From: Elmis aenea
Taxonomy: Eukaryota > Arthropoda > Insecta > Coleoptera > Elmidae
Assembly: GCA_947652605.1 (NCBI GenBank)
Contig: OX393581.1
Location: 10,978,640-11,042,639 of the forward strand
Direction: 5' to 3'
DNA: 64,000 nt
Shown: positions 36,850-48,574 of the stretch, one piece after another
Position numbering within the stretch: position 1 is the stretch's first letter
How the letters are laid out: each line of letters opens with the position of its first letter
Position numbers and translations under genes: made by a program
The notes under the pieces: generated by a model
What the model was told of the DNA's origin: nothing
Databases searched by the model: none
What the model saw: only the letters and a program-made list of their open reading frames with translations

Positions 36850-37774
36850 AAAAATATCTTTTAAAGGGATTTCCGTCTTGCTTTATTACAAGCAAATTCT
36901 TCAAATATTTTGACAATGTCAATTCGGTTTAAAATTTCCTGCTCTATATACAGAATGGCCATATTATTTCATGTTTCTTCTCCCATAGTGCTCCTTAAAT
37001 AATTTTTTACACTCTTTAAAACAGAAAACGATCTTCCTCCTGACGCATTAGATAAAAGAATTGTTAAAAAAAATGTAATAACATTCCAACATTCGGAAAT
37101 GTGCAAGACATTTCTTTGGCGGCTCGATAGATGTCTGGTGTGGATTTTATGGTGTCCTCGTTGTCTTTTAGAAATATTGAAAAATTGTCAAATTCAACTT
37201 CAAAAGTACAAACACAATTTCATTTTTGTAAATATCCTCTAAACTTTTTATCGTGTTCTTTTTACTTCTTTTGATAAATTCCATTAAAAAATATTCGAAA
37301 GGGCTCTACAACAACTTTATACGTCTTAGTTCTTTGAGATAGTTTTGCTTTGGTGTTATCACATATGACATAAAATGAATTGACTATGAAATTTTCTCTT
37401 ATTGTAAATTCATGTCCGACTTTTTTTTTCTGTTTTGTTGTCTGCGAGTTTGTCCATCTTCCACATTAAATGATAACCCTGATAAATCAGTTGCCTCTTT
37501 TTCAACTTTTTCAAATTCTTTTCTGAAATTATTGATAAAATTTTCTAATGACTTCAGTATTACAGATTCTTTCAATAGTTGGCACTGCACTGAGTGCAGT
37601 GATTTGAATATAATATAATGTGTAATAACAGAGTCTTTGGTGAAACGTTATTATTATGATATTTGGACAACAAAATATAATTATTTGATGTATTCCTCGA
37701 ACCCTCATGAGAAGACATTTTAAGACCTCGGGGCCCCTTCGGGGTTTTTTGGTAATCCGCTACTGTGCTTACTC
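36850..37774 (-). pseudogene. DUF4371/ZMYM1-type hAT transposase fragment with one end
   Basis: 37774-37745 is the complement of CAGTAGCGGATTACC, a hAT end like that at 8241. Inside, 37590-37399 encodes LLKESVILKSLENFINNFRK then EATDLSGLSFNVEDGQTRRQ. Near 37060-36860 the C-terminus gives NASGGRSFSVLKSVKNYLRS then LYIEQEILNRIDIVKIFEEF then ACNKARRKSL, the hAT dimerisation region (family 'ERSFS-LK--K-YLRSTM'). Stops and missing middle parts show it is dead. The opposite end was not found. Confidence 0.85.
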
Positions 37775-37779
37775 ACACA

Positions 37780-38500
37780 TTACTAGAACAATTACCTCGC
37801 AAATTTTCCTTAAACAAGTATTTATGCAAAAACGATTAAAATGACACGGCTTGAAGTTTGCCCGTAACTTACACCAGCAAACTGAAAGACTCGCTATAAA
37901 TACAAGATTAATCTAGTTGGCTAGTTGGCAGCAAATTCATAGCTGCCTGTTTAGTTAACTAACAGCGCCCATTTGTAAGCTGCGTACAAAACATAATAGG
38001 ATATTACTGAGAAATTCCTTTTCGTTCGCGTCAGTTTTGTTGTCAACATCACAGTTACTGACTCAGCGATTAAAACGTTCAGAGAACGTGCCCTGAAAAA
38101 GCTACGACTTCAGCTATAACTGTGTTATACCGAAGCTGGTATTTAATTAAATAATTTAGAAGGTACCAGCTGTTCGTACGTGCATTTGTGTGCGGTTTTC
38201 ACCTTTCTTTTGTTAAGAGCAGTGTAATTAATTTATTCTCGTAAAACTACACTCGTTAAAAGTTTTAACTTACGTAAAAAAAACTTACTTCTTACGAGTA
38301 ATCCAGGTGTAAATAGCTCGGAAAATAATTATGTAGTTATTTAGTATGAAGAACCTAAAAAGCTTTAAAAAGTTTTAATAAGCTTCCAGAGGATGGGAAC
38401 CTCAACAAAACAAAAAATGTAATATTTTAATATCGCACCAGATTTTAAATTTAAGCTAGATATCTATGTTAGCGTTCGAAACAAATCTTAAGGCCTGATT
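37780..38500. other. No gene recognised
   Basis: Single-copy DNA of more balanced composition (37840-38230). No coding or repeat feature found. Confidence 0.4.
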
Positions 38501-38502
38501 GT

Positions 38503-39394
38503 ATACAGGGTGGTCCACTTTTTTGTAGCAGGACTTTAACAGTCCTAAACGTTTCATTTTAAAGATGCAGGATGTTGAAATTTTTTGAAAAAATGTCGAT
38601 AATGTTTAACCGTTTCTCAACCAGTGGATATATTTAAACCAAATTTGGTATACAGCACCACCTTACAGGTTACCACATTCGGTGAGGATGTCAAGCCCCA
38701 CAAACAACCAGTGGCGGAGTTGTGGGGGTTCAGTTTCAATAATTTTTATAAAAAAACTAGTACGGTCCTGTTCAAAATCAAACTTATACTTGTTTTTGGA
38801 TAGAGCATTTTATTCTAAACAAAAAGTGTCTCTTTGTTCACTTATGTCCAGAAATACGTGTCCGTTTTGCAATTTTTATGAAAACTTAAGAAAAGCAAGC
38901 CTTGACTTTCGACAAACAAATATCAAATATCACATTTATAATGAATTGCAAACCAACTGGATGTTTTTGTGTTATTTGTATATAGGTAGAGTTTTTCTTT
39001 GAACCTTTTTACGGGATATTTCAAATTCCGGTTTGACCTAAATATGGAGTATAAAAACAATTTTGTAGCCAGATATTCTCAATAGAAAGCTTATTGGCCT
39101 CCAACAGAGGATAAGTCCTGTACCGCTCATTATTAGAACTTACCGACAACAGCTAGTTTAAGCACGGTTCGATCAAAATTGTTGCCAATAAATTCAGTGT
39201 ATCGAAGAAAACTGTGAGTACGATTTGACACCAAGGAAGGCAATAATGAAATAATGATAGGTCAGTAGCAGCTGATTATATTTACTCCTCGTCGACGTCG
39301 TTCCCAAAATAAGCGTTTTGATGGTAAGCTTGGTTTATGGTCTTTTGTATATCAAGAGCCTGTTAAACGAAGCAACAAAAAATATTTTCAAATA
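38503..39394 (+). repeat. TACAGGGTGGTCC-started repeat, right end not found
   Basis: TACAGGGTGGTCCAC at about 38504 has the form of a left end of the TACAGGG group. The body is AT-rich, with a 106-residue frame (38682-39002) that shows no domain. The right boundary is not identified. Confidence 0.45.
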
Positions 39395-39960
39395 TACAGG
39401 GCGAGTCACCTCTCTGGAACTAATAGCAACTTTTATATTTCAAATACAACACCCCATTTTTTATTTAATATTTTTGACCGCCTTAATTTTAGCTTTGCAT
39501 CAATATAAAATACTACAGGTTTTTATACGGGGTTGTCGAAAAAAAATTAATTTTCAAAATTTTTCAAGGTTTCAAGTCTATTTAAAAAATTCTCCTGAAG
39601 TTATTTGGAAGTACAGAGTTGTAATTTGGTATGGACATACAGAAAACATTTTCAAAAGCTCGTAACTCGATTTTTTTTAAAAAGCAAACCCCTGTTTTTT
39701 ATGTAATCGAATTCGTCTTTAAAAGAGCTTCATTTTTTGTTAAGTATGTCCTATACCCAAAACTCATACTTTTCGAGATATTCGACATTTTTCTTCAAAT
39801 CTTTATTGGAAATCGAAAAAACTGACTGTTTCGCTAACGTCAAAAACTTGTCATTTATTTCTTGAATTAGCCTTTCCACAATGAATATTACTTTACAAGA
39901 GCAAATTGATATGGTTTATTCACCATTTCGTGTATTTAATTACTAATAGTAATAAAATTT
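39395..39960 (+). pseudogene. TACAGGGCG element with transposase HTH start
   Basis: Begins TACAGGGCGAGTCACC. At 39880-39945 the plus strand reads MNITLQEQIDMVYSPF, like the opening of the helix-turn-helix (DUF4817-type) transposases carried by such elements, then terminates. The element is cut off by the TTTAAATC repeat region. The 115-residue frame at 39318-39665 is in its leader and has no motif. Confidence 0.5.
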
Positions 39961-39984
39961 GTTTTATTATAAATATTTTATATA

Positions 39985-40113
39985 AACAGTGATTTAAATT
40001 GATGATTTAAAAAAAAATCACTTGATTTAAATCGATGATTTTTTTTTAAATCACTTGATTTAAATCATGATTTAAATCTTAATTTAAATCAATTGATTTA
40101 AATCTGCTCAACC
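39985..40113. repeat. TTTAAATC-rich repeat ending in CAACCCTG
   Basis: Many copies of TGATTTAAATC in both orientations, ending GCTCAACCCTG at 40113. The complement, CAGGGTTGAGC, resembles a hAT-type miniature element end. The other end is missing. Confidence 0.55.
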
Positions 40114-40860
40114 CTGAGAAGAATATAGAGAAATTATAATCGAAAAATTGTCACCAAATCGTTTTTCAACGCCTTGGATCCAACAAGATAATGCAAAACC
40201 TCATATAGATACTGATAAGTTTTAAGAAAGCTTAAAAAAAATGTTTTTCAGACATTAAATAATCTTGACACAAATGTCCTCAATCTAGGATTTTTTAATG
40301 CAATTCAGTCATTGCAGCACAAAACTGATTGCTATACAGTCGATATAGTATATTGTACAACTAGTGCTGAAAGTTGAATATTTCACACGAGTATGACAGT
40401 TGAGCCACGAGCCGTCAGGCGAGTGGCTCAGTCATGCGAGTGTGAAATATTCTTTCAGCACGTGTTGTACACTATGCTTTTCCGACGACCAGTTACACAA
40501 ATAATCATTAATTCTGCAAAAAAGTTGTGAAAATAACATTTTTTTGACGTTGGTGACACTTGACACTTGTGAGGTTAGATTTGCTTGACAGCGCGTTTAG
40601 CGTGTGTAAAGTAGCGGAAATTGTGTGCAAAGTGCAGGAAATTGTGTGCAAAGTGCATTTTGCACACAATTTCCAGTGTCATGCGCAATTTGTCATTTTC
40701 AGTTGTAGTATGTCGTGCGAAATTACTCGCTTTACATAGTGGTCGTCGGAAAAATTAATTACTGTCGATCAAAAAGCTCACGCCGAATTGGATAACGATA
40801 CTCAGAATAAAGTTTTCTTGACTTATTAATAATGTATGCAAGAAACCATAAAAGTTGATG
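40114..40860 (+). pseudogene. Mariner-like transposase, split by a fold-back insertion
   Basis: 40176-40215 encodes WIQQDNAKPHI, the second catalytic aspartate box. 40268-40344 encodes NVLNLGFFNAIQSLQHKTDC, the region of the third aspartate in which family members read 'DLGFFN-IQS'. The frame is broken at TVD (40344) and resumes after the insert at 40761 as TVDQKAHAELDNDTQNKVFL and then stops. The third catalytic aspartate position appears to be N in NLGFF. The 'IQQDNA-PH...LGFF--IQ' signature resembles plant-type mariner transposases rather than mos1. The first aspartate and DNA-binding domain are missing. Confidence 0.82.
40345..40760. mobile_element. Fold-back insert with 9-bp target duplication
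   Basis: Flanked by ACAGTCGAT (40336-40344) and ACTGTCGAT (40761-40769), a 9-bp duplication with one mismatch; 9 bp is typical of Mutator-like elements. The insert holds an approximately 120-bp near-palindrome around 40358-40477 (TTGTACAACTAGTGCTGAA versus TTCAGCACGTGTTGTACA), an inverted pair TTTTCCGACGACCA (40474) and TGGTCGTCGGAAAA (40740), and a GTGTGCAAAGTGCA hairpin near 40640. No coding capacity. Confidence 0.75.
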
Positions 40861-40869
40861 GTGTTTATA

Positions 40870-42270
40870 GTTTATAACTATTATTTACCCTATATGAGAA
40901 ACGATCACCCACAAAGAAATGGGCAGCTTCCTTTTACTTTTAGCTAGACATGGATCTTTGTGTCAAAAGTACACGATATTGTAAATTATTCTTTAGAAAA
41001 CACACTTATTTCAGAGGGAATATTTCCTTAAGTGCCACTTTCTTTAGTTTCTTTTCGGGCTAATTAAAAACAAGCTAAGTAAAGATATAGGAAAATACAC
41101 CCGGGGGAACATACGGGTTAGAAAGATTCGCGCTTAATTGCTCCTCAATAGATTCTGTAAACAAAGCAAACATTTACTGTTTTCATTATCTTTCACATGT
41201 CTTTGTCCAGGGGTTCTTTTATAGTTTGTTACGCTGAAATGTGTCTGAATCATTTTTAAACTCTGTCAAGAGTTTGGGTGCACTAAAATTAACTTTAGTC
41301 CAATATATGTATATTACATAAACGCATTTTTGTTAACATTGTGAGAAATATAACCAACAAGAAGTAAATCAAATTATATTTAGAAGAAATTTTTACTCTA
41401 AGGTGTGTTTTTGCTCAGTATTGTCATTTGATTAGATTTTATCTATATTATCCTTCATAAGTTCTTCTTTATCGCTCTTTGTCATCTCTGGGTTCATTAT
41501 TAATAAGTGTGTGAAAAAAAAGGGCGGCGATTAACCGCACTATTATTCATTAACAACACAACACTTCGACATCAAATATTTCTTATCAAATTTCCAAACA
41601 TAGCTGTTCTATGTAATTCGAAATGTATTCACGGACAAGTTTTATGAAGGAGACTCTTAAAAGCAGATGTCATTTTAACAATAAAATGGTTCGCACTTGG
41701 AATTTATAATGAAAATCTTCGCTTAATTCATTTGTGAGAAAGAATCGTTTTAATGGCCATCAGAATTGGGATCTGCTTCGGCGGAACAAGAACTGTGAAT
41801 TACTACATACTAACTCGGTGACCGTTTTAGAAATTTATATCCCTAGAACAAAAACCTGGCACTTGTCATAAGGGGTTAAGAAGAGAAGCAGCCTTTAGAA
41901 ATCTCCGTCCAGTTTTACGGAAAGCTTAACGTTGGTATATTTAAATATTAAAATGTTTTAATTCTAATAACTTTTTATGCCAAGATTTGCTTAAACAGCG
42001 CGCTAACCTTTGCGCAACATATTCATTTCAACGTCGCTAGAATAATTTAAATTGACAAGCTCTAGAGCTGATATATGTTGGAGTTTATAACAAGCTTCTC
42101 ATTAAACAATCTGGTTACAAAGTTACAACTTTTCTATGCCCCGCACGACTTTGTAACGTGATTATATTACCTCCTTATTTTATACCACTTTGGGCGACAC
42201 GGATTCGAAATATTAAAATGTTTACGTGCTGATGGGATATGTTGATGTGAAAATCACAATTGCGGTCATA
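40870..42270. other. No gene recognised
   Basis: AT-rich unique sequence. No motif seen in any frame. Confidence 0.4.
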
Positions 42271-42274
42271 AATC

Positions 42275-42592
42275 AAAAAAGAATCGACCTACGATAAATT
42301 GGTGATTACTTACTATTCGGCTTAAAAAATTGTTTGGGCAATATTTTACACATTTGAAATAATTTATACTCCAAAGGAGTTACAGACGATTTTCTAAAAT
42401 CGTATTTTCTGGTTTTTTTTTTTAATTTTCTCAGATACCACTTAAAATATTTTCAATTTCTCTTATTAGTATTAATGAGCACCGAATTTAGCAACTTTGT
42501 TAAGTGGATACTTATACTTATACTCTAGCTATTATAATAAGCGAGATCCCTATATTTAAACGCGTATTTTAAACACCCTGTGTACAAAAATT
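42275..42592 (-). repeat. TACAGGGTG-family repeat, copy
   Basis: Aligns along its length with 48575-48895 (shared GACGATTTTC-AAAATCGTATTTTC and CTCTAGCTATTATAA blocks). It ends AAACACCCTGTG, the complement of a TACAGGGTG-like end. The GCGAGATCCC block matches the families at 16036 and 26622. Confidence 0.75.
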
Positions 42593-42639
42593 TTTCATAC
42601 AGCTGATTTCCGTCTACCGCATCCTAAACACCAATCCTC

Positions 42640-43330
42640 TTTATCCCTCCCATCATTATTTATTAAGTTCCTTTTATCCTTTGCTATTTTTACCTTATCT
42701 ATCCACCTCCTTTTCGGTCTTCCTTTTTTCTTCTTCTAGATGGAACCCATCTCATTATTTGATGTGGAATTCTATGTGCAGGGTTTCTGTTTAGATACTC
42801 GAGCCAAATCAGATGCTGTTCTTCTTCAATTATATCGACCAGGCTCTTTACTACATTTACTCTTTCCCGTTTCTTACTTTATCCATAATCTTTAGTTGAC
42901 AAGGTTTTCTCCAAAGTTTATTTCCATTGCCTTTACTCTATCTTCTGAATATTCAGACATGGTCCACACCTCAGCTCTGTATATAGCAAAACTTTGTACA
43001 AAAGATTCAAATATATGACCTTTGTTTTTCAAGAAGATATTTTTGCTCCATAATACTCAGTTTAGGAGCAGAGTTACTGCTCTAGACTTTTCGTAATTCA
43101 TTTAAGATGTCTACTTTCCATCTGAAGTTAGATTTACTCCTAGATATTTTTATTCTTCGACAATTTTTATCCTTCTTTCTAAGGTTATAATATCTTTGCC
43201 ATTATTTGCAATTACCATATATTTCGTTTTGTCAAGTTTGTTTTTTTGTATTTTTTATCACGTATTCCTTTGCCAAAATTATTTGATCGTCGGTAAACAG
43301 AATTGGGTTGATTTTGTTAAATAATGTTCC
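42640..43330 (-). pseudogene. RTE-like reverse transcriptase C-terminal fragment
   Basis: The minus strand near 43310 reads ILFTDDQIILAKEYVIK, the catalytic box (usual Y/FADD, here FTDD). Then in shifted frames come KTKYMVIAN, RRIKIVEE-KYLGVN, VDIIEEEQHLIWLEYLNR and a basic RKKEGRPKRRWIDKVK tail, the normal order of the family's thumb and C-terminal part. Many stops and indels. A second, better-preserved member of this kind is at 45652-46419. Confidence 0.78.
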
Positions 43331-43404
43331 AAATTATTGTACGTTTCATATCTGTTCATTATTTTAATAACTTTCACTACTAAGATTAGGAGCTACTATT
43401 TTTA

Positions 43405-44010
43405 CGTGCTAGGAAGCAGGGATAACCTTACACTGGTATGGTGTCCAGGACATACCATTATACCGGGGAACGAGAAGGCAGATCGTCTAGCCAAGATTGG
43501 CTACGAGACACCTTTCTTCGGACCAGAACCCGAAGTTGGCACATCCTATGGAACAGCCAAGCGGTGTCTAATCGACATATTAATACAGGGGCATAATGCC
43601 CATTGAAAAAAGTAACAGGACAAGCCCACTCCAAGGCTATCCTGTTAATGTCTTTAAAGAAAAGACAGAAGAAATTCTCAGGATGAGCAGAGCAGACATC
43701 AGAGCAGCCACATGACCCATTACAGGACACTGTCGGCACAATAGGGCTCTCAGAGAACGATATATGCAGAGTACGTAAACTAGAAGAAGAAACTCCTCTT
43801 CACCTACTATACCAGTGTGAAAAATTCACACCCTATTGGCGTAGACTTCTAGGGATGGAAAAAGCAACCAAGAAGAGTTAAAAAAATCCCTTAAAGAAAA
43901 TCCTAAAGTTCTTCAAAAACGCAGGACTCCTTTAAGGGGCTATCACCAAAGGGTACAACAGTAGGTCGCAGTACAGGAACCCGAAAGGGGACCACTTCCG
44001 CGGAAATATT
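43405..44010 (+). pseudogene. Non-LTR retrotransposon RNase H and 3' end
   Basis: The frame 43337-43606 contains GSRDNLTLVWCPGHTIIPGN then EKADRLAKIGYETP, the conserved RNase H C-terminal blocks of I/R1/LOA-like elements. Shifted frames continue with a cysteine/histidine motif (ITGHCRHN-ALRERY) and LYQCEKF-PYWRRLLGMEK, the usual 3' coding region. The 3' non-coding block AAGGGGCTATCACCAAAGGG matches the reversed copy at 4405-5062. Reverse transcriptase absent; 5' truncated. Confidence 0.85.
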
Positions 44011-44014
44011 TATA

Positions 44015-45270
44015 AATAGATGAGTTTTTTTTACATGATTTTAACCGATTTTTTAAGCCAGTGTCGCATCTGCGTTCCACGACCATTTAGGTAGTTTCAA
44101 ATATTTTTTTTATGGGTAAACATTTATCCAGCTCTGCACAACAATTTTGCAGCGATGAGAAACATGTACATATTTTTTTGCAATTTTAAAATACTTAAAA
44201 TGTCAAAAATATTCAGTAGCAATCAGAAGATAGATCATACAGATAAATTATTGTGTGCCTTGAGAAATGTTTGAAGAGTTTATTTTATACTTTTAATTTT
44301 AAGGCTAAATGAAGTGTTTATTTATGATGAACTTTAAAAAATTCAATTGAATCTGACTTAAAATTATTGTTTTAAAAAAAAATTAAAGATGAAGTTTTCT
44401 TTAGCCGTTTTAATTAATAATAAAGGCAAATTACTGATTTTAAATTATGTTTTGAAAGGTAAACACACCGACTTAACCAAACTTCATTTTTATCTCTTGT
44501 AAATGCTTAAATAGCAGATGCGGGAAGCAAAAATTCTAGACACCTTTTTAAAACTTTTTATGGTCCATTCAACAATCCTAAAATTTCCCTAGATTTATTG
44601 AAGATCTCTCACTCCCGTTTCGTCACATTAATATTGATATTCTCGGTAAAAGTTCTATTCAGAATTGCAGTTTATATTTTACGGACCCAGTTGAAGTTCA
44701 GAGTCACGTAAATAATCACTTTTTCAGATATTCTTTACACTCAAATAAACAGACCCCATTCGCAATATCATAAGTCAATAGCCGTATTTGATCTGTCACC
44801 TACAATAAACCTTGTCAAAAACTGATGTGTTTATTTTTAATGCGATTGTATATTTTTTGCCTGAGATCCGTTTGGTTCATTGTTCGGTTATTTTTTATAA
44901 TAAATTCGTTTTAAGGAAATAAAGAGTTTTTTGATTAAGTGTGGCTATACGCTGCCTGATAAATTTCTCGATTACTCTTATAGTTAAAGGGTTGCTTAAT
45001 TACTTTTAAAAAAGTATGTGATGTATTTATTTACTTCCTTTTATAATTTCAGATGGGGCCCCAAATCTTTTTTCGCCTCTGCTTGTAAGTTTAGACTAGT
45101 TTCAAGATGTTCAACAAAAACTAGTTCTTCAAAGCTTTGCTAAAATATTTTGCGTCAGCTTCTTGTGGCTAAACTGCGATAAAGGAAGTGCATCTCTTAA
45201 TTTACTCTTTTTTTAACGTTGTTTATGCCCAACGAGAATTAATAATGCAAAACTTGCATACATTTTTCTT
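44015..45270. other. No gene recognised
   Basis: AT-rich single-copy sequence without motif. Confidence 0.4.
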
Positions 45271-45271
45271 T

Positions 45272-45500
45272 GCCTGGTAAACCCACAGACAAAGCATCCT
45301 CATATCGCCCTATCAGCTTATTGCCGATTCTGTCAAACATCTTTGAAAAACCATTGTTAAGAAGACTTGCAAAAAAATGCTTAATACCAGACCACCAGTT
45401 CGGATTTAGGCAACAACATGCAACAACCGAGCAAGTACATTGAGTATCGAGTAGTCAATGTAATTAACGAGTGCCTTAAAAAAAGATGTACTGTTATAAC
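45272..45500 (+). pseudogene. Jockey-like reverse transcriptase scrap
   Basis: Encodes PGKPTDKASSYRPISLLPIL then SNIFEKPLLRRLAKK then IPDHQFGFRQQHATTEQVH, the fingers region just before the palm (family 'KPGK-----SYRPISLL--LSK--E'). Ends in stops. No other domain is attached. Confidence 0.88.
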
Positions 45501-45651
45501 ATGGAAGTCCCACATCGTAGCCAAACGCAAACAACTATCGCTTAAAACGTTTTAAACCATTGGATTTAAGTTTTAGATTTACCCAATTTTAGTAATTTAG
45601 GTGACTCTTAACCAGTAACTAACTCTTAACTATTAAGCTAATAACAAGTTA

Positions 45652-46419
45652 TATATATAAATAAGCACTACAGGCCATTTAGGCCTAGGGCTTGGTTTGC
45701 TGTCTCCCTCCACTTTTTTCTATTTTTCGCTGCCTCTGTCTAGTTCGTCACTTTTAGTTTTTTTTAATCATCCTCGACCGCTTCCAACCATCTTTTTTTA
45801 GGTCTCCCTCTTTTTCTCACACCCATTCTACTTGCTTTAATCATTATCTTCGTGTTTCTTTGGTTGGAGAGGCGTTGTGCGTGCCCAAGCCATCTTATTC
45901 TCTGGGCTCTTACTACTTCGGTTATAGACGGTTCTTTGTACAATCTCATTACTTCCTCGTTTGTCCTTCTTCTCCATTCTCCGGTATTTGTTTTTATTCC
46001 CCCGTAGATCCTTCGCAATAATTTCCTTTCCCACCTTTCTAGGTCTTCTTTTTCTTTTTTGTTAATTATCCAGGTTTCACAAGCGTATGTTACAGTGGGT
46101 CTTAATACTGTTTTGTACAATCTTACTTTGGCCTTTCTTGAGATAATGTTGGATCTTAGAATTGTAGCAAGCGATCCTGCGCATTTATTACCTTTTGAAA
46201 GCCTCGCGCTTATTTCCTTTCCGTTGTCGCAGTTATCAGTAATTTGTACACCCAGATAAATGAAATTTCTTACTTTCTCAAAGCGTCTCTCCTTGTTTTG
46301 TTCGATTTTGATCGATAGATATTCATCCCCTTCTATGTCCTTCCTTTTAGGTCCCATTATCATGTATTTGGTTTCCGATTCGTTGATGCTTAATCCCATA
46401 TTTTTTGCTTTGTCAAAGC
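45652..46419 (-). pseudogene. RTE-like retrotransposon 3' end with 12-bp target duplication
   Basis: 46399-45764 encodes 211 uninterrupted residues: GLSINESETKYMIMGPKRK, FIYLGVQITDN, LYKTVLRPTVTYACETWI, ERKLLRRIYGG, RWLGHAQRLS and a basic RKRGRPKKRWLEAVED tail. These are the post-catalytic thumb and C-terminus of RTE-like reverse transcriptases; the palm with YADD is lost to 5' truncation. AATAACAAGTTA occurs exactly at 45640-45651 and 46420-46431, a target-primed insertion duplication, and the 3' side carries a short TATATATA tail. It was an open reading frame when it inserted and looks relatively young. Not a host gene. Confidence 0.92.
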
Positions 46420-46431
46420 AATAACAAGTTA

Positions 46432-47187
46432 GTTAAGTAAAATATATTAGGTTACTGTCACTGGACAGTAAACCTTTTCATGTCTAGATTGTCAACAAAT
46501 TTCCTTATTGCTTCATGGTAAGCAGATTGCAAATATAACTTTAAAAGTTAAAAAAAAAATTCTTTGCGCTTAAAGTTAGATTTTAGTCAAACACTTCCTG
46601 TACACGAATCGAACGGATCTAAGAGCTTACTGATATCGTCAGTTTGACCTAAATAAGCACCTGTTCGTAAAGTAAAATAACTAGTTTGAACGGTGACGCT
46701 TCTAAATGTCAAGTATTCCCTTAGAAAATGCTAAAAATATCGTTCAGTTATTGAATTTTTAAAACGTCTGTAGCAAATACCGGCCTTTATTTGTTATCTG
46801 CCGTGTTAATGTTTACGAAATTTTTAAGTTGTCTTAAACAATTCGTAAACTTTTAAAAACGTTCTTGCAGATTTTAAATTCGGGAATAGTTAATTAATAG
46901 CATAAGCATTTGAATTGCCAGAAACCAAGAGGATTACTGTGAATGCATACGTTACCCAAACGGGTAAGACATAATTAGTTAATATGTATTAGATGTATAG
47001 GTTTAGTTTCAGTTATTGCTTACAGAGATGCTAAAGATGTGCATGTCTAAAGATGTATTTAGTTTTAGTTTCAAGGCAAATCGAGTTACAGACATTACTT
47101 ATTATACTGTGGAGTGTGTAGCTGGATCTGATTATGCTGTTAGCTGAAACAGCTTAGTCAATATATTAGATGTCGATGATATAACAA
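46432..47187. other. No gene recognised
   Basis: AT-rich single-copy sequence. A GATGCTAAAGATGTG/TCTAAAGATGTAT near-duplication at 47028-47060 is minor. Confidence 0.4.
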
Positions 47188-47195
47188 TTTGCAGA

Positions 47196-47907
47196 CAAAG
47201 CTGTCCTAAGATATTTGGCGCCCATGGGCTACTAATAATAATGCGCCCCCCTTCATAAGAAAATACACGGGAGGGGAGCGGGAGTGACCGGGAGGTGACC
47301 GGTGAAGTTTTACAAATGTTTTAGAACTAGAAAAAGTTAATAAATATGTTACCAATAAACTTATAAAAATATGAAATTCATACAAAATTCAAATAACCGA
47401 TACGAACAAAAACAAACTATATAAACAAAAAACAAAAATAACTTATTATATGAATAACTTAAATATTTATTTTTCTAGCTTTTTTTTTGGCAAACTGGTT
47501 AATAATATCACAAGTATTTAAATAATTAAATAAATCACTCTTTCCGGACAAAATACTTAAATCATTTAATTTGCTTTGTACCAAAGAAGAGCGTAAATAA
47601 TTGTTTATTCTTGTAAGTGCTGAAAAAGGTCTTTCACTGTTGTAGCGTCAATATTTAAGAAAATGCGCTTAACTGTGCTCACGTTAGGAACTGTAGACTC
47701 AATTTTTGAATCAATAATGTCCTCAAACTAGTTCCGCAGTAGACATATTATCTTTATCTTTACATAAAAAAACGTGTATAAAATTAAGGGATTTTACCAT
47801 ACAATTATTTTCTAGTGATTTGAGTGCAGTGCAAGCAAAATTGTCGCCCCAAAAGGCTGGCACCCTGGGGCTATGGCTCATTTAGCTCTGTGTTTAGGGT
47901 GGCCCTG
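47196..47907 (-). mobile_element. hAT element remnant (CAGGGCCACCCT end)
   Basis: The right end is the complement of CAGGGCCACCCTAAAC. The left end CAAAGCTGTCCTAAGA is a decayed match. The flanks TTTGCAGA (47188-47195) and TTAGCAGA (47908-47915) are an 8-bp duplication with one change. TTGGCGCCC and GGGGCGACAA blocks lie just inside each end. A hAT C-terminal dimerisation region is present inside (47465-47665, minus). 712 bp, a deletion derivative. Confidence 0.82.
47465..47665 (-). pseudogene. hAT transposase dimerisation domain fragment
   Basis: The minus strand reads ERPFSALTRINNYLRSSLVQ then SKLNDLSILSGKSDLFNYLN then TCDIINQFAKKKARKINI. This is the hAT C-terminal dimerisation motif (family 'ERSFS-LK-IK-YLRS-M--ERL--LA-L-I--'). 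The catalytic D/E residues upstream are not preserved. It sits in the correct orientation inside the hAT element at 47196-47907. Confidence 0.88.
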
Positions 47908-47919
47908 TTAGCAGAGTTG

Positions 47920-48570
47920 GTCTGTTTAATAGTTTCAGCACGAAGTAGCAATAAAATCTAACAACAAAAATACCTTTCAAACTATTTTACACGTCGATTT
48001 ATCTGTTGTATGTTCTGGTCGTTCTGCTCTGTAGGTATCTATTTGATTTACTCCAACAAAAGTAGTAATGGCAAAGATCCTTAGTAGCTATTAATCTGTA
48101 TAAGTTTATTTGCATTTTATTTAGATCGGAGGTTCGCAACCTATTTTTTCGAGGACCATTTGTGGTGCAGCGAACTCTTAATTGTAGATGTGAATTTCCA
48201 AAAAAATATTTAACAGAGAAACTGTTAAATCAAATTAAAACTTTTCATATGTGCGAACTTTAGGACTAGAGTTTAATTTATTTTTGAAATATTATAAAAT
48301 CGCAGTTTGCAGAATACGCTCTATCAATATGCTGCTGCAATATTTCAGCTCCAGGACCCTGAAGGTGCTTCCTGACTCGTATGCTGTGAATTTGATCCAC
48401 CTCCAAATGAAACCATCGATTGGTTGTCATGGTAATGACATAAACTACAACGACGGGGCTACCTGATTTATAGTGGTTGTTGTCCAAAATGCAATTCTAC
48501 AAAATATAATTTTTTTAAATTTGATTATATAAATAGCAAAACTTGAGCCTACAAGAAAAAATAAAGTTGG
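47920..48570. other. No gene recognised; a possible hAT end
   Basis: GGAGGTTCGCAACCTATTTT at 48126 resembles one end of a common hAT group (CAGTGGTTC-CAACCT) but has no visible partner. The short frames at 48251-48487 are chance. Confidence 0.4.
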
Positions 48571-48574
48571 TTGT

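Noticed and set aside
45764..46399. 211-residue open frame as a host gene
   Set aside because: It is the C-terminal part of an RTE-like polyprotein, bounded by an exact insertion duplication.
48126..48170. hAT element starting GGAGGTTCGCAACCT
   Set aside because: Only one possible end is visible, with no duplication.
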